DNA of 64,000 nt, taken from positions 1 to 64,000 of the forward strand of contig JACRMH010000007.1 of NCBI GenBank assembly GCA_016219545.1. Reading direction: 5' to 3'. The position numbers and the translations under genes are program-made. The notes beneath the pieces were generated by a model. It worked only from the letters and a program-made list of their open reading frames with translations. It was not told the origin of the DNA and did not search any database. The stretch comes from Chloroflexota bacterium (GTDB lineage: Bacteria > Chloroflexota > Anaerolineae > Anaerolineales > Villigracilaceae). Below, piece after piece: positions 1 through 9,224 of this stretch (position 1 is the stretch's first letter; each line of letters starts with the position of its first letter).

Positions 1-1
1 A

Positions 2-268
2 CGCTCTATTCCCTGTGGCTTTGTAAGTTATTCTTCCAAAACCATTAATCAAGAAGCTACCTCACGAAACCGTCACCACTTCGAAGCCTTCGCCAAGGTC
101 AAAGAAATGATCGGGGATCGACCTTTGGTCTTGGACCGTGAGTTTAGCTATTTGGAGTTGATGGAAAATTTAGTATTCGAAGGATTGAATTTTGTCATTC
201 GGCTAAAAGTGGGACCAAAATTTACCGACCAATGTTTTTTATATAATAAAAGTAGCCCACCTGGGTAA
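2..268 (+). pseudogene. IS4-like DDE transposase fragment, interrupted
   Basis: An open frame enters from the left edge and runs to a TAA at 266-268. It contains LVLDREFSYLELME followed by FVIRLKVGPKF, which fits the second catalytic Asp region and following strand of IS4-family DDE transposases. Transposase-like sequence stops near base 232 (after FTDQ). The last dozen codons read into the end of the IS21-type element described next. The gene is therefore broken by a second insertion and is inactive. The 5' part lies outside the window. The family assignment rests on motif recognition only. Confidence 0.7.
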
Positions 269-1215
269 AAAAATATAAACGAAAAGTAGCCCACCAATAG
301 AGTAACTTCGGTACGATAAGTAGCGGAGGTACAAAGGAGATGAAAACGGTGGAAGACTACGAGAAGATACGTAAGGCATATTACGTGGAGAGGTTGAGCA
401 TTCGCGCGATCAGCAGGCAAATGCGATATAGCCGCAAGCTGATCCGTCAGGCATTGGAGGACGCCGAACCAAAAGGGTATCAACAGAAAGGTGCGCGACA
501 AGCGCCGGTGCTTGGGTCGTATCATGCACGGATTGAGGAACTGCTCGAAGACAGCGAGAAGATGCCGCGCAAGCAGCGTTATACCGCGCATAAGATCTAT
601 CAACTTGTGCAAGCGGAAGGGTATCGCGGTTGTGAAAGTAATGTGCACACATACGTCAGCCAGAAACGGCGGGCACGCAAACCACGTTCGGCGTATCTGC
701 CCTTAGAGTTCGATATTGGACAAGACGCGCAAGTGGATTGGGGAGAAGCGCAGGCAGAGATCAATGGGATGCGCCAAGCGGTGCAGATGTTTGTGATGCG
801 CCTGAATTACTCGAAGGCGCGTTTCGTAGTGGCGTTTCCGTTTCAAAAACAGGAAGCGTTCTTTGAAGGGCATATTCAAGCCTTTCATTTCTTCGGAGGC
901 GTGCCACGACGGATCACATACGACAATCTCAAGACGGCGGTGTTTCGTATCCTGGAAGGACACCATCGTCAGGAGCAAAGAGCCTTCAGCGCCTTTCGCA
1001 GTCACTACTTGTTCGAGAGCCACTACTGCACCCCGGCGCAAGGGCATGAGAAAGGCGGCGTGGAAAGCGATGTGGGCTATGCCCAGCGAAATTTTTTCGC
1101 ACCGATTCCGAAAGCCAAAGATTTCGCAGAACTCAACGCCGTGCTGCACCAAGTCTGCTTGAATGATATGCAGCGCAGTGTACGCGGAGAAAATCGCACG
1201 GTGGCGGCACTGGTT
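233..1215 (+). mobile_element. IS21-family element remnant: left end plus truncated istA
   Basis: The left end is placed where the IS4-like frame stops matching, at TGTTTTTTATATAATAAAAG. Two direct copies of AAAAGTAGCCCACC follow at 248-261 and 282-295, as is typical of the repeated transposase-binding sites at IS21 termini. The istA gene begins at 340. Its C-terminal part, the istB helper ATPase gene and the right end are all absent, because at about 1195-1220 the sequence passes into an ABC permease gene. The copy is one-ended and cannot move by itself. The right boundary is an estimate from protein similarity. Confidence 0.75.
248..295 (+). repeat. Two terminal direct repeats of the IS21-type left end
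   Basis: The 14-base sequence AAAAGTAGCCCACC occurs at 248-261 and again at 282-295, with a 34-base period. Multiple short direct repeats near each tip are a known feature of IS21-family elements and are thought to bind IstA. I did not notice this repeat elsewhere in the window, which agrees with loss of the right end. Confidence 0.7.
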
Positions 1216-2262
1216 TCATCGTTTGAGTTGTTGTCCATCCCCTTGGTGTTGGGAAATTCCGTCGGCATTGACACAATGGCAACATATCTCTACACCATCG
1301 GCGTTGTCGGCGTAAATAAAGACCAGGGCGCGGTCGCCGCAGTTGCCGTATTGATCGTTCTGCTCGTAACGGGGCTGGTCTACCTGCAAACAAAACTTGT
1401 CTCTTTGGAACGACGTTTTGTGACTGTCGGCGGAAAAGCAACCCGCCCCAAAGCCATTGACCTTGGAGTCTGGAAAGGCATCGTATCATTTTTCGTCGGG
1501 CTGTATGTCGTGCTCGGTATCATTCTTCCGTTGGGTTGTATCGTGCTGACATCATTTGTCCCGTTCCTCAGCCCGTTCATGAATCCGCTCAAAATGCTTA
1601 CACTAAAAAATTATCAGGGTATTTTCAACAGCCCTGCGTATTTTCAATCCATTGTAAACAGCATTAATATCTCGATCTTTGCCGCCGGGATTGGCATTGT
1701 ATTTATGGCAGTTGCAGCGTTGATCGCATATCGTTCTGCATTCAAATATCGTAATGCCGTCAAATACATGGCGCTTTATCCACGCGCTTTTCCCGGCATC
1801 ATCGTGGGTATTGGATTTTTGTGGGCCTTCCTGCTCGTGCCCGGACTCGGCTCTTTGCGCAATACCATCATCGCGATTTCAATCGCATTTATTATGCGTT
1901 ATCTGCCGCTGGGATTTAGCGCCGTCAGCCCGGCAGTGTTGCAAGTCTCGGATGAACTCGACAGGGCAGGACGAGTCGCGGGTGCAACCTGGCTGGGGAC
2001 GATCCGCCACATCCTGCTTCCAATATTAAAACCTGCGTTGGTTTCGGGGTACATCCTGCTTGCGATCTCTTTCCTGAAAGAATACTCAACCGCGCTCTTC
2101 CTCGTCGCGGAGGGATCGCGCGTCATCGGGACGACCATGCTCGAGTTGTGGAAACAGGGCGGGGCGGAGCCTGTAGCGGCTCTTTCGACCATCCAAATGG
2201 CGATCACCGCCGTTCTCATTATCGGCGCAAGAAAATTAATGGGAGTGAAACTTCATGAATAA
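340..2262 (+). CDS. Chimeric gene: truncated IS21 transposase IstA fused in frame to C-terminal half of FbpB-type ABC permease
   Basis: The frame codes for 640 residues. Residues 1 to about 287 are IstA: an N-terminal helix-turn-helix, then an rve-type DDE core with D133 (in QVDWGE), D195 (in YDNLK) and E242 (in KGGVES). From about residue 292 (SFELLSIPLVLG) it is the second half of an iron(III)/thiamine-type ABC permease. That part has about seven hydrophobic segments and an EAA-type cytoplasmic loop around 539-562 (DRAGRVAGATW...LP), which normally docks on the ATPase. The first six-helix half of the permease and the last part of IstA are both missing, so a deletion after IS insertion is likely. 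Transport activity is doubtful with one half-domain. The start has GGAGG at 324-328. The reading frame is open through the junction, so either chance or selection has kept it. The ATPase gene follows with an 8-base overlap. Confidence 0.85.
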   Translation: MKTVEDYEKIRKAYYVERLSIRAISRQMRYSRKLIRQALEDAEPKGYQQKGARQAPVLGSYHARIEELLEDSEKMPRKQRYTAHKIYQLVQAEGYRGCESNVHTYVSQKRRARKPRSAYLPLEFDIGQDAQVDWGEAQAEINGMRQAVQMFVMRLNYSKARFVVAFPFQKQEAFFEGHIQAFHFFGGVPRRITYDNLKTAVFRILEGHHRQEQRAFSAFRSHYLFESHYCTPAQGHEKGGVESDVGYAQRNFFAPIPKAKDFAELNAVLHQVCLNDMQRSVRGENRTVAALVSSFELLSIPLVLGNSVGIDTMATYLYTIGVVGVNKDQGAVAAVAVLIVLLVTGLVYLQTKLVSLERRFVTVGGKATRPKAIDLGVWKGIVSFFVGLYVVLGIILPLGCIVLTSFVPFLSPFMNPLKMLTLKNYQGIFNSPAYFQSIVNSINISIFAAGIGIVFMAVAALIAYRSAFKYRNAVKYMALYPRAFPGIIVGIGFLWAFLLVPGLGSLRNTIIAISIAFIMRYLPLGFSAVSPAVLQVSDELDRAGRVAGATWLGTIRHILLPILKPALVSGYILLAISFLKEYSTALFLVAEGSRVIGTTMLELWKQGGAEPVAALSTIQMAITAVLIIGARKLMGVKLHE

Positions 2263-3349
2263 CGATCTCATCATTCAAGGCTTGACCAAAAAATTCGTCA
2301 CCTCCAACTCGGTAGCCATCGAGGATGTGAACATCACCGTTGAAGAAGGACAGTTCACTACATTGCTTGGCCCTTCAGGCTGCGGCAAAAGCACAACATT
2401 GAACTGTGTGGCAGGGCTTGAGCAGCCCACTGCGGGTTCGATTCGCGTCGGTGATTTCGTGATGACCGACACCGCACGCGATCTCATCCTCCCGCCCGAA
2501 CAGCGTCACCTCGGCATGGTATTTCAATCGTATGCGCTTTGGCCGCACATGAAAGTATTTGATAACGTGGCGTTCGCTCTCAAACTACAGAAACGCCCTT
2601 CGGACGAGATCAAGCAGCGGGTACAGGAAAGCCTCGTGTTGGTGGGATTGGAAGAACTGGCGGACCGCTATCCCTTCCAGCTTTCAGGCGGACAGCAGCA
2701 ACGCGTCGCCCTCGCTCGTGCCGTGGTCAGCCGCCCCAAAGTTTTGCTGCTCGATGAGCCACTTTCCAACCTCGACGCGAAGATCCGCGAGAGCGCGCGC
2801 ATCTGGCTGCGTGGATTGCAGAAGCAGCTTGGGATTACCACCGTGTATGTCACGCACGATCAATCCGAAGCATTCGCCATGTCCGATATGATCGCGGTCA
2901 TGTCGATGGGCAAGTTGCAACAATATGCGCCGCCCGAAGAAATTTACGAACGCCCAGCGAATCGATTCGTGGCTGAGTTCATCGGTGTAACTTCATTCAT
3001 CACAGGCACGATCCAAAAAGTTGAAGGCAAACGCGGCACACTGAAACTCGCCTCAGGTGAATTGCTGACCATTCGCAAGGAAAGCAAATCCGACCATGCG
3101 TGGAAGGAAGGCGAAACTGCCGCAATCGCCATCCGCTCGGAACGTGTGGAAGTGTTGACCGAAGGCGCGGCGGAACGCGAGAACACGGTCAAGGCAAACA
3201 TCGCCAGTCGAACTTATCTTGGCTCGAAGTGGCAATACACCGTTGAAACCTCTGGCGGCTCTTTGCGACTCGAATCTACTGACGCGATTCAAGGCGATAG
3301 TCTGTTTATGTATTTGCCGCCTGATTCAATTATCTTGCTGGCAGGATAA
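2255..3349 (+). CDS. ABC transporter ATP-binding protein, FbpC/PotA/MalK type
   Basis: This 364-residue protein hydrolyses ATP to drive a binding-protein-dependent importer at the inner face of the membrane. It has Walker A GPSGCGKS (39-46), the ABC signature LSGGQ (143-147), Walker B LLLDEP (164-169), the D-loop SNLDA and the H-loop histidine (H201). A C-terminal regulatory TOBE-like domain runs from about 245 to the end. All catalytic motifs are intact. It overlaps the end of the chimeric permease gene by 8 bases, so translation is coupled. The substrate could be iron(III), polyamine, thiamine or a sugar; the downstream binding protein is of the general family 1 type and does not decide this. 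Confidence 0.93.
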   Translation: MNNDLIIQGLTKKFVTSNSVAIEDVNITVEEGQFTTLLGPSGCGKSTTLNCVAGLEQPTAGSIRVGDFVMTDTARDLILPPEQRHLGMVFQSYALWPHMKVFDNVAFALKLQKRPSDEIKQRVQESLVLVGLEELADRYPFQLSGGQQQRVALARAVVSRPKVLLLDEPLSNLDAKIRESARIWLRGLQKQLGITTVYVTHDQSEAFAMSDMIAVMSMGKLQQYAPPEEIYERPANRFVAEFIGVTSFITGTIQKVEGKRGTLKLASGELLTIRKESKSDHAWKEGETAAIAIRSERVEVLTEGAAERENTVKANIASRTYLGSKWQYTVETSGGSLRLESTDAIQGDSLFMYLPPDSIILLAG

Positions 3350-3362
3350 TTCAACCTTTTAA

Positions 3363-3426
3363 ACCACAAAGTGTCACAAAGAGACACGAAGGAAAACCTT
3401 TTAACTCCTTTGTGACCCTTTGTGGT
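3363..3426. repeat. Dispersed palindromic repeat, copy A
   Basis: An imperfect inverted repeat begins ACCACAAAGTGTCACAAAG and ends CTTTGTGACCCTTTGTGGT, so RNA from either strand would fold into a long hairpin. A clearly related copy with the same arms lies at 50584-50658. This copy fills almost all of the gap between the ATPase stop and the PrpD-family start. Its size and structure fit a non-autonomous MITE-like or REP-like hairpin family. It may act as an intercistronic RNA structure. Confidence 0.75.
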
Positions 3427-3438
3427 GATATCTTTTTC

Positions 3439-4932
3439 ATGATGCCTCACACCCCAAACCTCCGCCCCGCGCCAGACAAAGAACTCGTTGACATCGCCGA
3501 GTATGTGACCGATTACAAAGTCACCAGCGATCTTGCCTACGAGACCGCACGTTATTGCCTCATGGATGCGCTTGGCTGCGCCATGCTGGCGCTCAACTTT
3601 CCTGAATGTACAAAATTACTTGGACCAACTGTGGATGGAACCATCGTTCCAAACGGCGCACGCGTCCCAGGCACAAACTATATCCTCGACCCCGTCACCG
3701 CCGCATTCAACCTTGGCTCCATGATCCGCTGGCTCGATTACAACGACACCTGGCTCGCCGCCGAATGGGGACATCCCTCCGATAACCTCGGCGCAATCCT
3801 TATGGTTGCTGATTATCTCTCGCGCAAAAATGCCGCTAACAACCAATTACCAACACTTGCACCGCACGCAAGTGCAGGTGTTACCATTTACGATGCTCTT
3901 ACTGCTTCCATCAAAGCCCACGAAATTCAAGGCATCCTCGCGCTCGAAAACAGTTTCAACCGTGTGGGACTCGACCATGTCCTCCTCGTCAAAGTGGCAT
4001 CCACCGCCGTCGTCACTCATATGCTCGGCGGCGATAAAGAGAAAATCATCAATGCCCTGTCCAATGCGTGGATTGACGGACAATCCCTACGTACCTACCG
4101 TCACGCCCCCAACACAGGCTCGCGCAAATCCTGGGCGGCGGGCGATGCCACCAGCCGCGCAGTTCAACTCGCGCTCATGGCGATGAAAGGTGAGATGGGT
4201 TATCCCACCGCATTGACGGCTCCCACATGGGGTTTTTATGATGTCTCATTCAAAGGGCAGTCATTCAAATTCGGCGGTGGGGGCGCAGCATTGCTGCGCC
4301 CGTACAATTCTTATGTGATGGAAAACGTACTCTTCAAAATTTCCTTCCCCGCTGAATTTCACGCGCAGGCTGCCGCCGAATGCGCGATGATTTTGCATCC
4401 GCAAGTCAAAGACCGTCTCAACGATATTGAACGCATCGTCATCACCACACACGAGTCCGCGATCCGCATCATTGACAAGACAGGGCCGCTCCACAACCCC
4501 GCCGACCGCGATCACTGCATCCAATACATGACAGCCGTCCCGCTCATCTTTGGTCATCTCACCGCCGACGATTACGAAGACAAGGTTGCATCCGATCCGC
4601 GCATTGACAGCCTCCGCGCGAAGATGCAGGTCATCGAAAACAAGCAATATAGCGCCGATTATCTCGACCCCGAAAAACGGTCCATTGCCAACGCCGTGCA
4701 AATCTTTTTCAACGATGGCACGTCTACTGAAAAAATCGCCGTTGAATATCCTCTCGGTCATCGCCGCCGACGCGCCGAAGGCATCCCATTGCTTATCGAG
4801 AAATTCAAAAACAATCTTGCCACGTGCCTTCCTGAAGACCGCATCGCAGCCATTCTTAACCTCTTTTCCAATCCACAAAAACTCGAAGATACCCCCGTGC
4901 ATGAATTTATGAATCTCTTTGTCGTAAAATAG
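3439..4932 (+). CDS. MmgE/PrpD-family protein (2-methylcitrate dehydratase-like)
   Basis: The product has 497 residues from the ATG at 3439; a second ATG follows at once, and a GTG at 3412 lies inside the repeat and is less likely. The MmgE/PrpD fold holds dehydratases acting on 2-methylcitrate and also isomerases and related enzymes. The family's conserved region DYNDTW...[13 protein letters not shown] sits near residues 105-130, and [12 protein letters not shown] near 275. The length fits the family. No prpB, prpC or acnB gene is near, so the methylcitrate cycle is not supported. The gene lies between the ATPase and the binding protein of an ABC importer, which hints that it acts on the imported compound. 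That last point is inference. Confidence 0.88.
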   Translation: MMPHTPNLRPAPDKELVDIAEYVTDYKVTSDLAYETARYCLMDALGCAMLALNFPECTKLLGPTVDGTIVPNGARVPGTNYILDPVTAAFNLGSMIRWLDYNDTWLAAEWGHPSDNLGAILMVADYLSRKNAANNQLPTLAPHASAGVTIYDALTASIKAHEIQGILALENSFNRVGLDHVLLVKVASTAVVTHMLGGDKEKIINALSNAWIDGQSLRTYRHAPNTGSRKSWAAGDATSRAVQLALMAMKGEMGYPTALTAPTWGFYDVSFKGQSFKFGGGGAALLRPYNSYVMENVLFKISFPAEFHAQAAAECAMILHPQVKDRLNDIERIVITTHESAIRIIDKTGPLHNPADRDHCIQYMTAVPLIFGHLTADDYEDKVASDPRIDSLRAKMQVIENKQYSADYLDPEKRSIANAVQIFFNDGTSTEKIAVEYPLGHRRRRAEGIPLLIEKFKNNLATCLPEDRIAAILNLFSNPQKLEDTPVHEFMNLFVVK

Positions 4933-4936
4933 GGAC

Positions 4937-6349
4937 ATGAAAAAACTCTTTGGGATTCCGCGTCGCCACGCATTTTTCCCCGTTCTGATCCTGACTCTCT
5001 TGATCGGATGTTCCTCCCCTGCGACTCAGCCGTCTCAGATTCCTCCCGCACCTGATTCTGCTTCGACAGATTCATCGACCCCGAAGATCATCCCGTTCTT
5101 TACCACCGAAAGCGACCCTGACCAATTAGCCGTTTTACAATCGCTGATCGTGGAATACCAGAACCTCAACCCTGGCATTGAAGTGGACATTGTCATTGCC
5201 TCGCCCGCATCACGTGGCACACGCTTGTTGACTTCCCTCGCCTCAGGCGCAGACCTCGGCATCTTTGAAATTGAACCCGCCCTCATGTCACAGTGGTCCG
5301 ATGCGGGTTATCTGCTCCCGCTCGACGACGTGGTCACCAATATCGGCGCGGAAGATTTTGTGGAAGGCAGTCTCTTCCGCCAAAATGGAACAACGTATGC
5401 CGTGCCGTATGCAGTCAGTGTGTATGGCTTGTGGGTGCGCAAAGATTTATTTGAGCAGGCAGGCTTGCCCCTGCCCGATACTTATGATGATGTTTTGACC
5501 GCCGCAAAAATTCTTACGAATAACCAAACCTATGGCATTGCCCTGCCCGCAGGACAAAACATCGCCACCGTCAATTACTTCTCCACCTTCCTCTGGCAAA
5601 ATGGCGGCGACTATTTCACTTGCGATGGAGGGGTTGCATTCGGCGAACCGCAAGCCCTCGAAGCGGTCCGCCGCTGGCAGGCGTTGACTCAATACGCCCC
5701 ACCTGGCTTCACCACTTGGGGCTTCCCCGAACAAATAGACGCCTTCGTCAATGGTCGTGTTGCGATGGCAATGTATGCGGGTCGCCTCGGTGTGCAGCTT
5801 GAAGAGTCACATCCCGAACTGGCTGATAAAGTCACCGTCATCTTTCCACCATGGGGTGAACAAAAAGTGACCCTCGGCGTATGGAGTCGCTTTGCAATTG
5901 CATCTGGTACAAAGAATCAAGCCGAAGCCAAAGCCTTCCTCCAATGGCTGGTCAGCGGTGATCGATTGCTGCGTTACGATAACGTTCTGCCTGGACACAT
6001 GATTCCCCCGTTGAATTCCGTCCGCGAAGAAACGCTGATTAATCCATCCACATACACACAAACGCATTCAGATTGGATTCAATCCTTTTATGATTGGTCT
6101 GCCTTCACCAATCACCCTGCCATGAACATGGGGTCTGTCAGTGGAGGGCAATTCAAACGCTCAGACATCGCTCCGCCCTGGGCATGGGAAGTCTTCGGCA
6201 CGCCTGGCATCGTAGATACCATGCTTCAAAATGTTGCAAATGGAAATGATCCCGAACAAGCCTGGCAGGAGGCCGTGAATAAGATGAAACAGTCCGTCGA
6301 TGCATGGAAGTCCATGCATCCGCAGTGGGAATCGGCAGGATGCAAATAG
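4937..6349 (+). CDS. ABC transporter extracellular solute-binding lipoprotein, family 1
   Basis: This 470-residue lipoprotein begins with a positively charged start and hydrophobic stretch ending in the lipobox LIGC (Cys about 25), then a Ser/Pro-rich spacer. The body has the family 1 binding-protein pattern: an early strand followed by LIVEYQNLNPGIEVDI, a middle region AVPYAVSVYGLWVRKDLF, and a C-terminal FLQWLVSGD segment. It would capture the substrate outside the cell for the importer encoded just upstream. It starts 4 bases after the PrpD-family stop, with AGGGAC as the ribosome site. Family 1 members usually bind sugars, but some bind iron or polyamines, so the substrate stays open. Confidence 0.9.
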   Translation: MKKLFGIPRRHAFFPVLILTLLIGCSSPATQPSQIPPAPDSASTDSSTPKIIPFFTTESDPDQLAVLQSLIVEYQNLNPGIEVDIVIASPASRGTRLLTSLASGADLGIFEIEPALMSQWSDAGYLLPLDDVVTNIGAEDFVEGSLFRQNGTTYAVPYAVSVYGLWVRKDLFEQAGLPLPDTYDDVLTAAKILTNNQTYGIALPAGQNIATVNYFSTFLWQNGGDYFTCDGGVAFGEPQALEAVRRWQALTQYAPPGFTTWGFPEQIDAFVNGRVAMAMYAGRLGVQLEESHPELADKVTVIFPPWGEQKVTLGVWSRFAIASGTKNQAEAKAFLQWLVSGDRLLRYDNVLPGHMIPPLNSVREETLINPSTYTQTHSDWIQSFYDWSAFTNHPAMNMGSVSGGQFKRSDIAPPWAWEVFGTPGIVDTMLQNVANGNDPEQAWQEAVNKMKQSVDAWKSMHPQWESAGCK

Positions 6350-6657
6350 GATCTACATGTCCCATCATCAAAACCTAAAGCCGTAGATACTGTCACCGTG
6401 CCTTCGCTGAGGCGGTATGCGGCTGTGATGTGTTCCTGGGGCTTTCGGCAGCGAATGTGTAACACCTAATATGGTCAAGAGCATGGCAAGCAACCCGATC
6501 GTCTTTGCGCTGGCGAATCATAATCAAGAGATGAAAGCCGACAGTTGCTCGCCATTTGCATCAAGAGTCATTAGAAGTATTTGAGTGCCAGGTAAATTAT
6601 TAAATTTACTTTTGAATATCATCGAACCAGGCAAGATGGGGAGATTGTATTTCCTTG
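6350..6657. other. Convergent intergenic gap, nothing recognised
   Basis: This 308-base gap lies between the binding protein (plus strand) and the peptidase (minus strand), so both neighbours end here. I see no convincing gene and no strong stem followed by a T-run. Only a weak palindrome near 6592-6609 (GTAAAT...ATTTAC) stands out. Short open frames here lack ribosome sites and family features. Confidence 0.6.
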
Positions 6658-7776
6658 CTATTTGAAAATCCCATACGCGGCAAAGACTCCCTCAAAAGCC
6701 TGTCTGCAATCCTGCATGGCTTTTTCGCGCCATTTGTTTTCGGCGGGGAAGAATAACTCTTCATATTCTTTTCTAACTGCATCGTGAAGCGATTTGGATT
6801 TTGCGCCAAACTGGAACAACCTGTTTTCCAAAATAGTGATGCGCATACTGCGGATCTGCATTGGAAGCGAAGCCCCGAATGTGCCGAATTCAAAACAGGT
6901 GGCGAATAATTTTTTCGACGAATATTTTTCATCGTGCAGTTGGTATAAATATTCGGTGATGTCGCCGCTGACCGTGTAGAAGTCGGACGGGGTGGCGGCA
7001 ACGATCAATGGATAGTAAAAGCGCCGCGTCAATTCCTGACTGGAAGCTGGTTCGCGCGTCGAGTTGACGAAACTCATCTGATAGCGCGGACCGTAGCCCG
7101 TGTGCATATCGAGGTGAATGACTTGCTCATACTCATCGAATGCGCGCTGGAAAAGTCCGCGCATGAGTTGTGTGCTTTCCTGTGTGGACCCTCCGCCAAA
7201 TTGAACGCCGCGCGGATGACGATATTGTCCGCTCAACGTGCCTTGTCGAATGCGGAGAATGCCCAACTTGACGATTCTTCCGATCAGGCGCGAGAAAAAA
7301 GCAACATCGCTTGCGAATAGATTTGTAATGGGGCGCGCAGGATTCAACAGCGGAGACAACGGCTCGTAATCGGGGTTGATTTTTGGATCGAAGTTTTCAT
7401 CCCAAATGAAATTGCGATTTAAGTCGGCGTTGTTTTCGTTGTAGCGGCGGCGGTTCTTCATTCCATACGGATTGATGGCGTGGACAAGGAGCAAGCCTGT
7501 ATTTTCTACATTGAGTCTCGGCGCAAACTCATCCGTGAAGATTTTTAGCATGGCTGAACCCACATAACCTTCAATGCCGTGCAAGCCTGTCGAGATGACG
7601 ATGAGATTCTCTTTTTTGCGCGGCTCTGCCCAGGCGTAGTCTATGCTGAGGGATGAGTTGGTTTTTAGCGGAACAGACTCAAGGCGAGATGAATTCCACT
7701 TGGGGCGCAGCAGTTCAAAGTCACGAATGAAGCGTGCGCGGGAGTCTTCGTATGATTCGGGGAAGGTAATGTTCAT
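6658..7776 (-). CDS. M14-like zinc carboxypeptidase (DUF2817 family)
   Basis: The product has 372 residues. The start at 7776 is set by a TAATG overlap with the carrier gene stop; a longer frame upstream would sit inside that gene. M14-type zinc ligands are visible: HGIE gives H66 and E69, and DMHTG gives H225. NRNF (R121 region) fits substrate carboxylate binding. DUF2817 proteins are predicted metallopeptidases or deacylases of this fold. There is no signal peptide, so the enzyme should be cytoplasmic. Tight coupling to a YfcC-type carrier suggests that it cleaves, or prepares for export, a small acid or acylated amino acid moved by that carrier. Confidence 0.85.
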   Translation of the reverse strand: MNITFPESYEDSRARFIRDFELLRPKWNSSRLESVPLKTNSSLSIDYAWAEPRKKENLIVISTGLHGIEGYVGSAMLKIFTDEFAPRLNVENTGLLLVHAINPYGMKNRRRYNENNADLNRNFIWDENFDPKINPDYEPLSPLLNPARPITNLFASDVAFFSRLIGRIVKLGILRIRQGTLSGQYRHPRGVQFGGGSTQESTQLMRGLFQRAFDEYEQVIHLDMHTGYGPRYQMSFVNSTREPASSQELTRRFYYPLIVAATPSDFYTVSGDITEYLYQLHDEKYSSKKLFATCFEFGTFGASLPMQIRSMRITILENRLFQFGAKSKSLHDAVRKEYEELFFPAENKWREKAMQDCRQAFEGVFAAYGIFK

Positions 7777-9224
7777 TAGAAAGGTCCAAATCCAATCGCC
7801 ACAGCGATCCCTAAAAACGCAATCGTTGCGAGAATAACCCATAGCCAGAGTTTGGCTGTCCAGCGCAGCCACTTGGGATAACTGACGACGGTGAGACCGA
7901 GGCTGATGAGTAGCACGGGGTTGGTGGGGTAGGCGAGGTTGGAGAAGCCGTCGCCGAAAATATAGGCGAGCACGGCGGTCTGACGTGTCACACCAATAAT
8001 GTCTGCGAGAGGCAGAACGATGGGCATCATCAGGAAAGCTTTGGCGGAACCCGAGGCGATGAAGAATTCGATGCCGAGGGCGAGCGCGTAAATGACAAGC
8101 GCGGCGGGGAACGCTCCAAGTTGTTGGAATGGATCAGCCGCAGCGTGCAGGATGGTATCGGTTACGCCGCCGCTGTCTATAATGAAGCGGATGCTGGCCG
8201 CCATGAGAATCAGCGGCACGGAGGGAGCGAGTCCTCCCCAACCTTCGACCAGTCCTTGCCAAACTTTTTTACCGCCTGCGCCTGAAATGAATCCTGCTCC
8301 CAGCCCGCCGATGAGAAAGAGGATGCCGACGATAGGCAGGGAATAATCTGAAATGGCAGGCACGAAGGGTCCCATCAGCATGACCGCAAAAATGAAGAGC
8401 AGGAAGAAACCGAAGAAAGACATGGCGCGGTTTTGTTTGGGGTCTTCGGCGGTGAGGGAAGCATCCACGGCCTTATATTTTTCGCGTTCGGCATTGTCTT
8501 CACCATGCACGAGAGAGTCTTTTGGATTCTTATCTATTTTGCGGGCGTATGCTGAAAGGAAGAAACCGAATATTAAGTAGATGACTACGAAGATAATGAT
8601 GCGAAGCCACACGCCAGAGAAAAGCGGCAAGCCTGCAAGTTGTTGCGACACGCCCAATGTGTATGGATTTGAAATCGCGGCGGAGAATCCCATGTTGGTT
8701 GCAAGGATGGACATACCCAGTCCGACCAGCGCGTCCCAACCGAGAGAATAAGAGAGCGCGATCATTACGGGCACAAGCAGAACAACTTCTTCAAACGTGC
8801 CGAGTGTTGCGCCGAGGAACATGAACGCCAAAGAGACCATCCACAGAAGCGTGTACTTTCGTCCGCTGAAACGGCGGACGATACTGCCAATGAAGGCGCG
8901 CAGTGTGCCAGTCTTATCCATCACGGCGAAAGCTCCGCCCGCAAAGAACAATACGACGATGATGACGATGACGGTCAATCCACTGGAACTACCGAGCACT
9001 TCAAATGGTGCGATGAACCAACGCCAGATAGGGTAATCGGGATGTGCGACGAATTGGAACGATGCGGGGTCAATGGTCTCGCGTCCATCCACTTGTATGC
9101 GGGAATACTGTCCAGCGGGGATGACGAGGGTGAGAATCCCCGCAACCATCATCAAGATAAATAAAATAACGAGCGACTGAATGAACGCTCGTTTGCCGAT
9201 CTGTGCGCCAGCTTTTTGTTCCAT
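7776..9224 (-). CDS. YfcC-family (C4-dicarboxylate/amino-acid type) membrane carrier
   Basis: The product has 482 residues from the ATG at 9224, which has AGGAG six bases upstream; a longer start at 9254 lacks this. About 12 hydrophobic helices span the length. The first, near residues 15-35 (LVILFILMMVAGILTLVIPAG), and the motif GTFEEVVLLVPVM followed by NPYTLGV are typical of the YfcC/ArcD-like group. These carriers move small organic acids or amino acids, often as antiporters. The peptidase gene follows in a TAATG overlap, giving a two-gene operon. The exact substrate cannot be read from the sequence. Confidence 0.87.
   Translation of the reverse strand: MEQKAGAQIGKRAFIQSLVILFILMMVAGILTLVIPAGQYSRIQVDGRETIDPASFQFVAHPDYPIWRWFIAPFEVLGSSSGLTVIVIIVVLFFAGGAFAVMDKTGTLRAFIGSIVRRFSGRKYTLLWMVSLAFMFLGATLGTFEEVVLLVPVMIALSYSLGWDALVGLGMSILATNMGFSAAISNPYTLGVSQQLAGLPLFSGVWLRIIIFVVIYLIFGFFLSAYARKIDKNPKDSLVHGEDNAEREKYKAVDASLTAEDPKQNRAMSFFGFFLLFIFAVMLMGPFVPAISDYSLPIVGILFLIGGLGAGFISGAGGKKVWQGLVEGWGGLAPSVPLILMAASIRFIIDSGGVTDTILHAAADPFQQLGAFPAALVIYALALGIEFFIASGSAKAFLMMPIVLPLADIIGVTRQTAVLAYIFGDGFSNLAYPTNPVLLISLGLTVVSYPKWLRWTAKLWLWVILATIAFLGIAVAIGFGPF

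Noticed and set aside
148..648. Minus-strand frame of 166 residues across the IS21 end
   Set aside because: It covers two unrelated elements (IS4 remnant and IS21 end plus istA) in antisense, so it cannot be a conserved gene.
3412..3438. GTG start giving a longer PrpD-family protein
   Set aside because: The added residues would be coded by the end of the dispersed palindrome, and two ATGs follow at the position where the family begins.
4261..4938. 225-residue minus-strand frame opposite the PrpD-family gene
   Set aside because: It lies wholly antisense to a well-supported gene, and its Val/Asp/Gly-rich sequence is typical of a codon-bias shadow.
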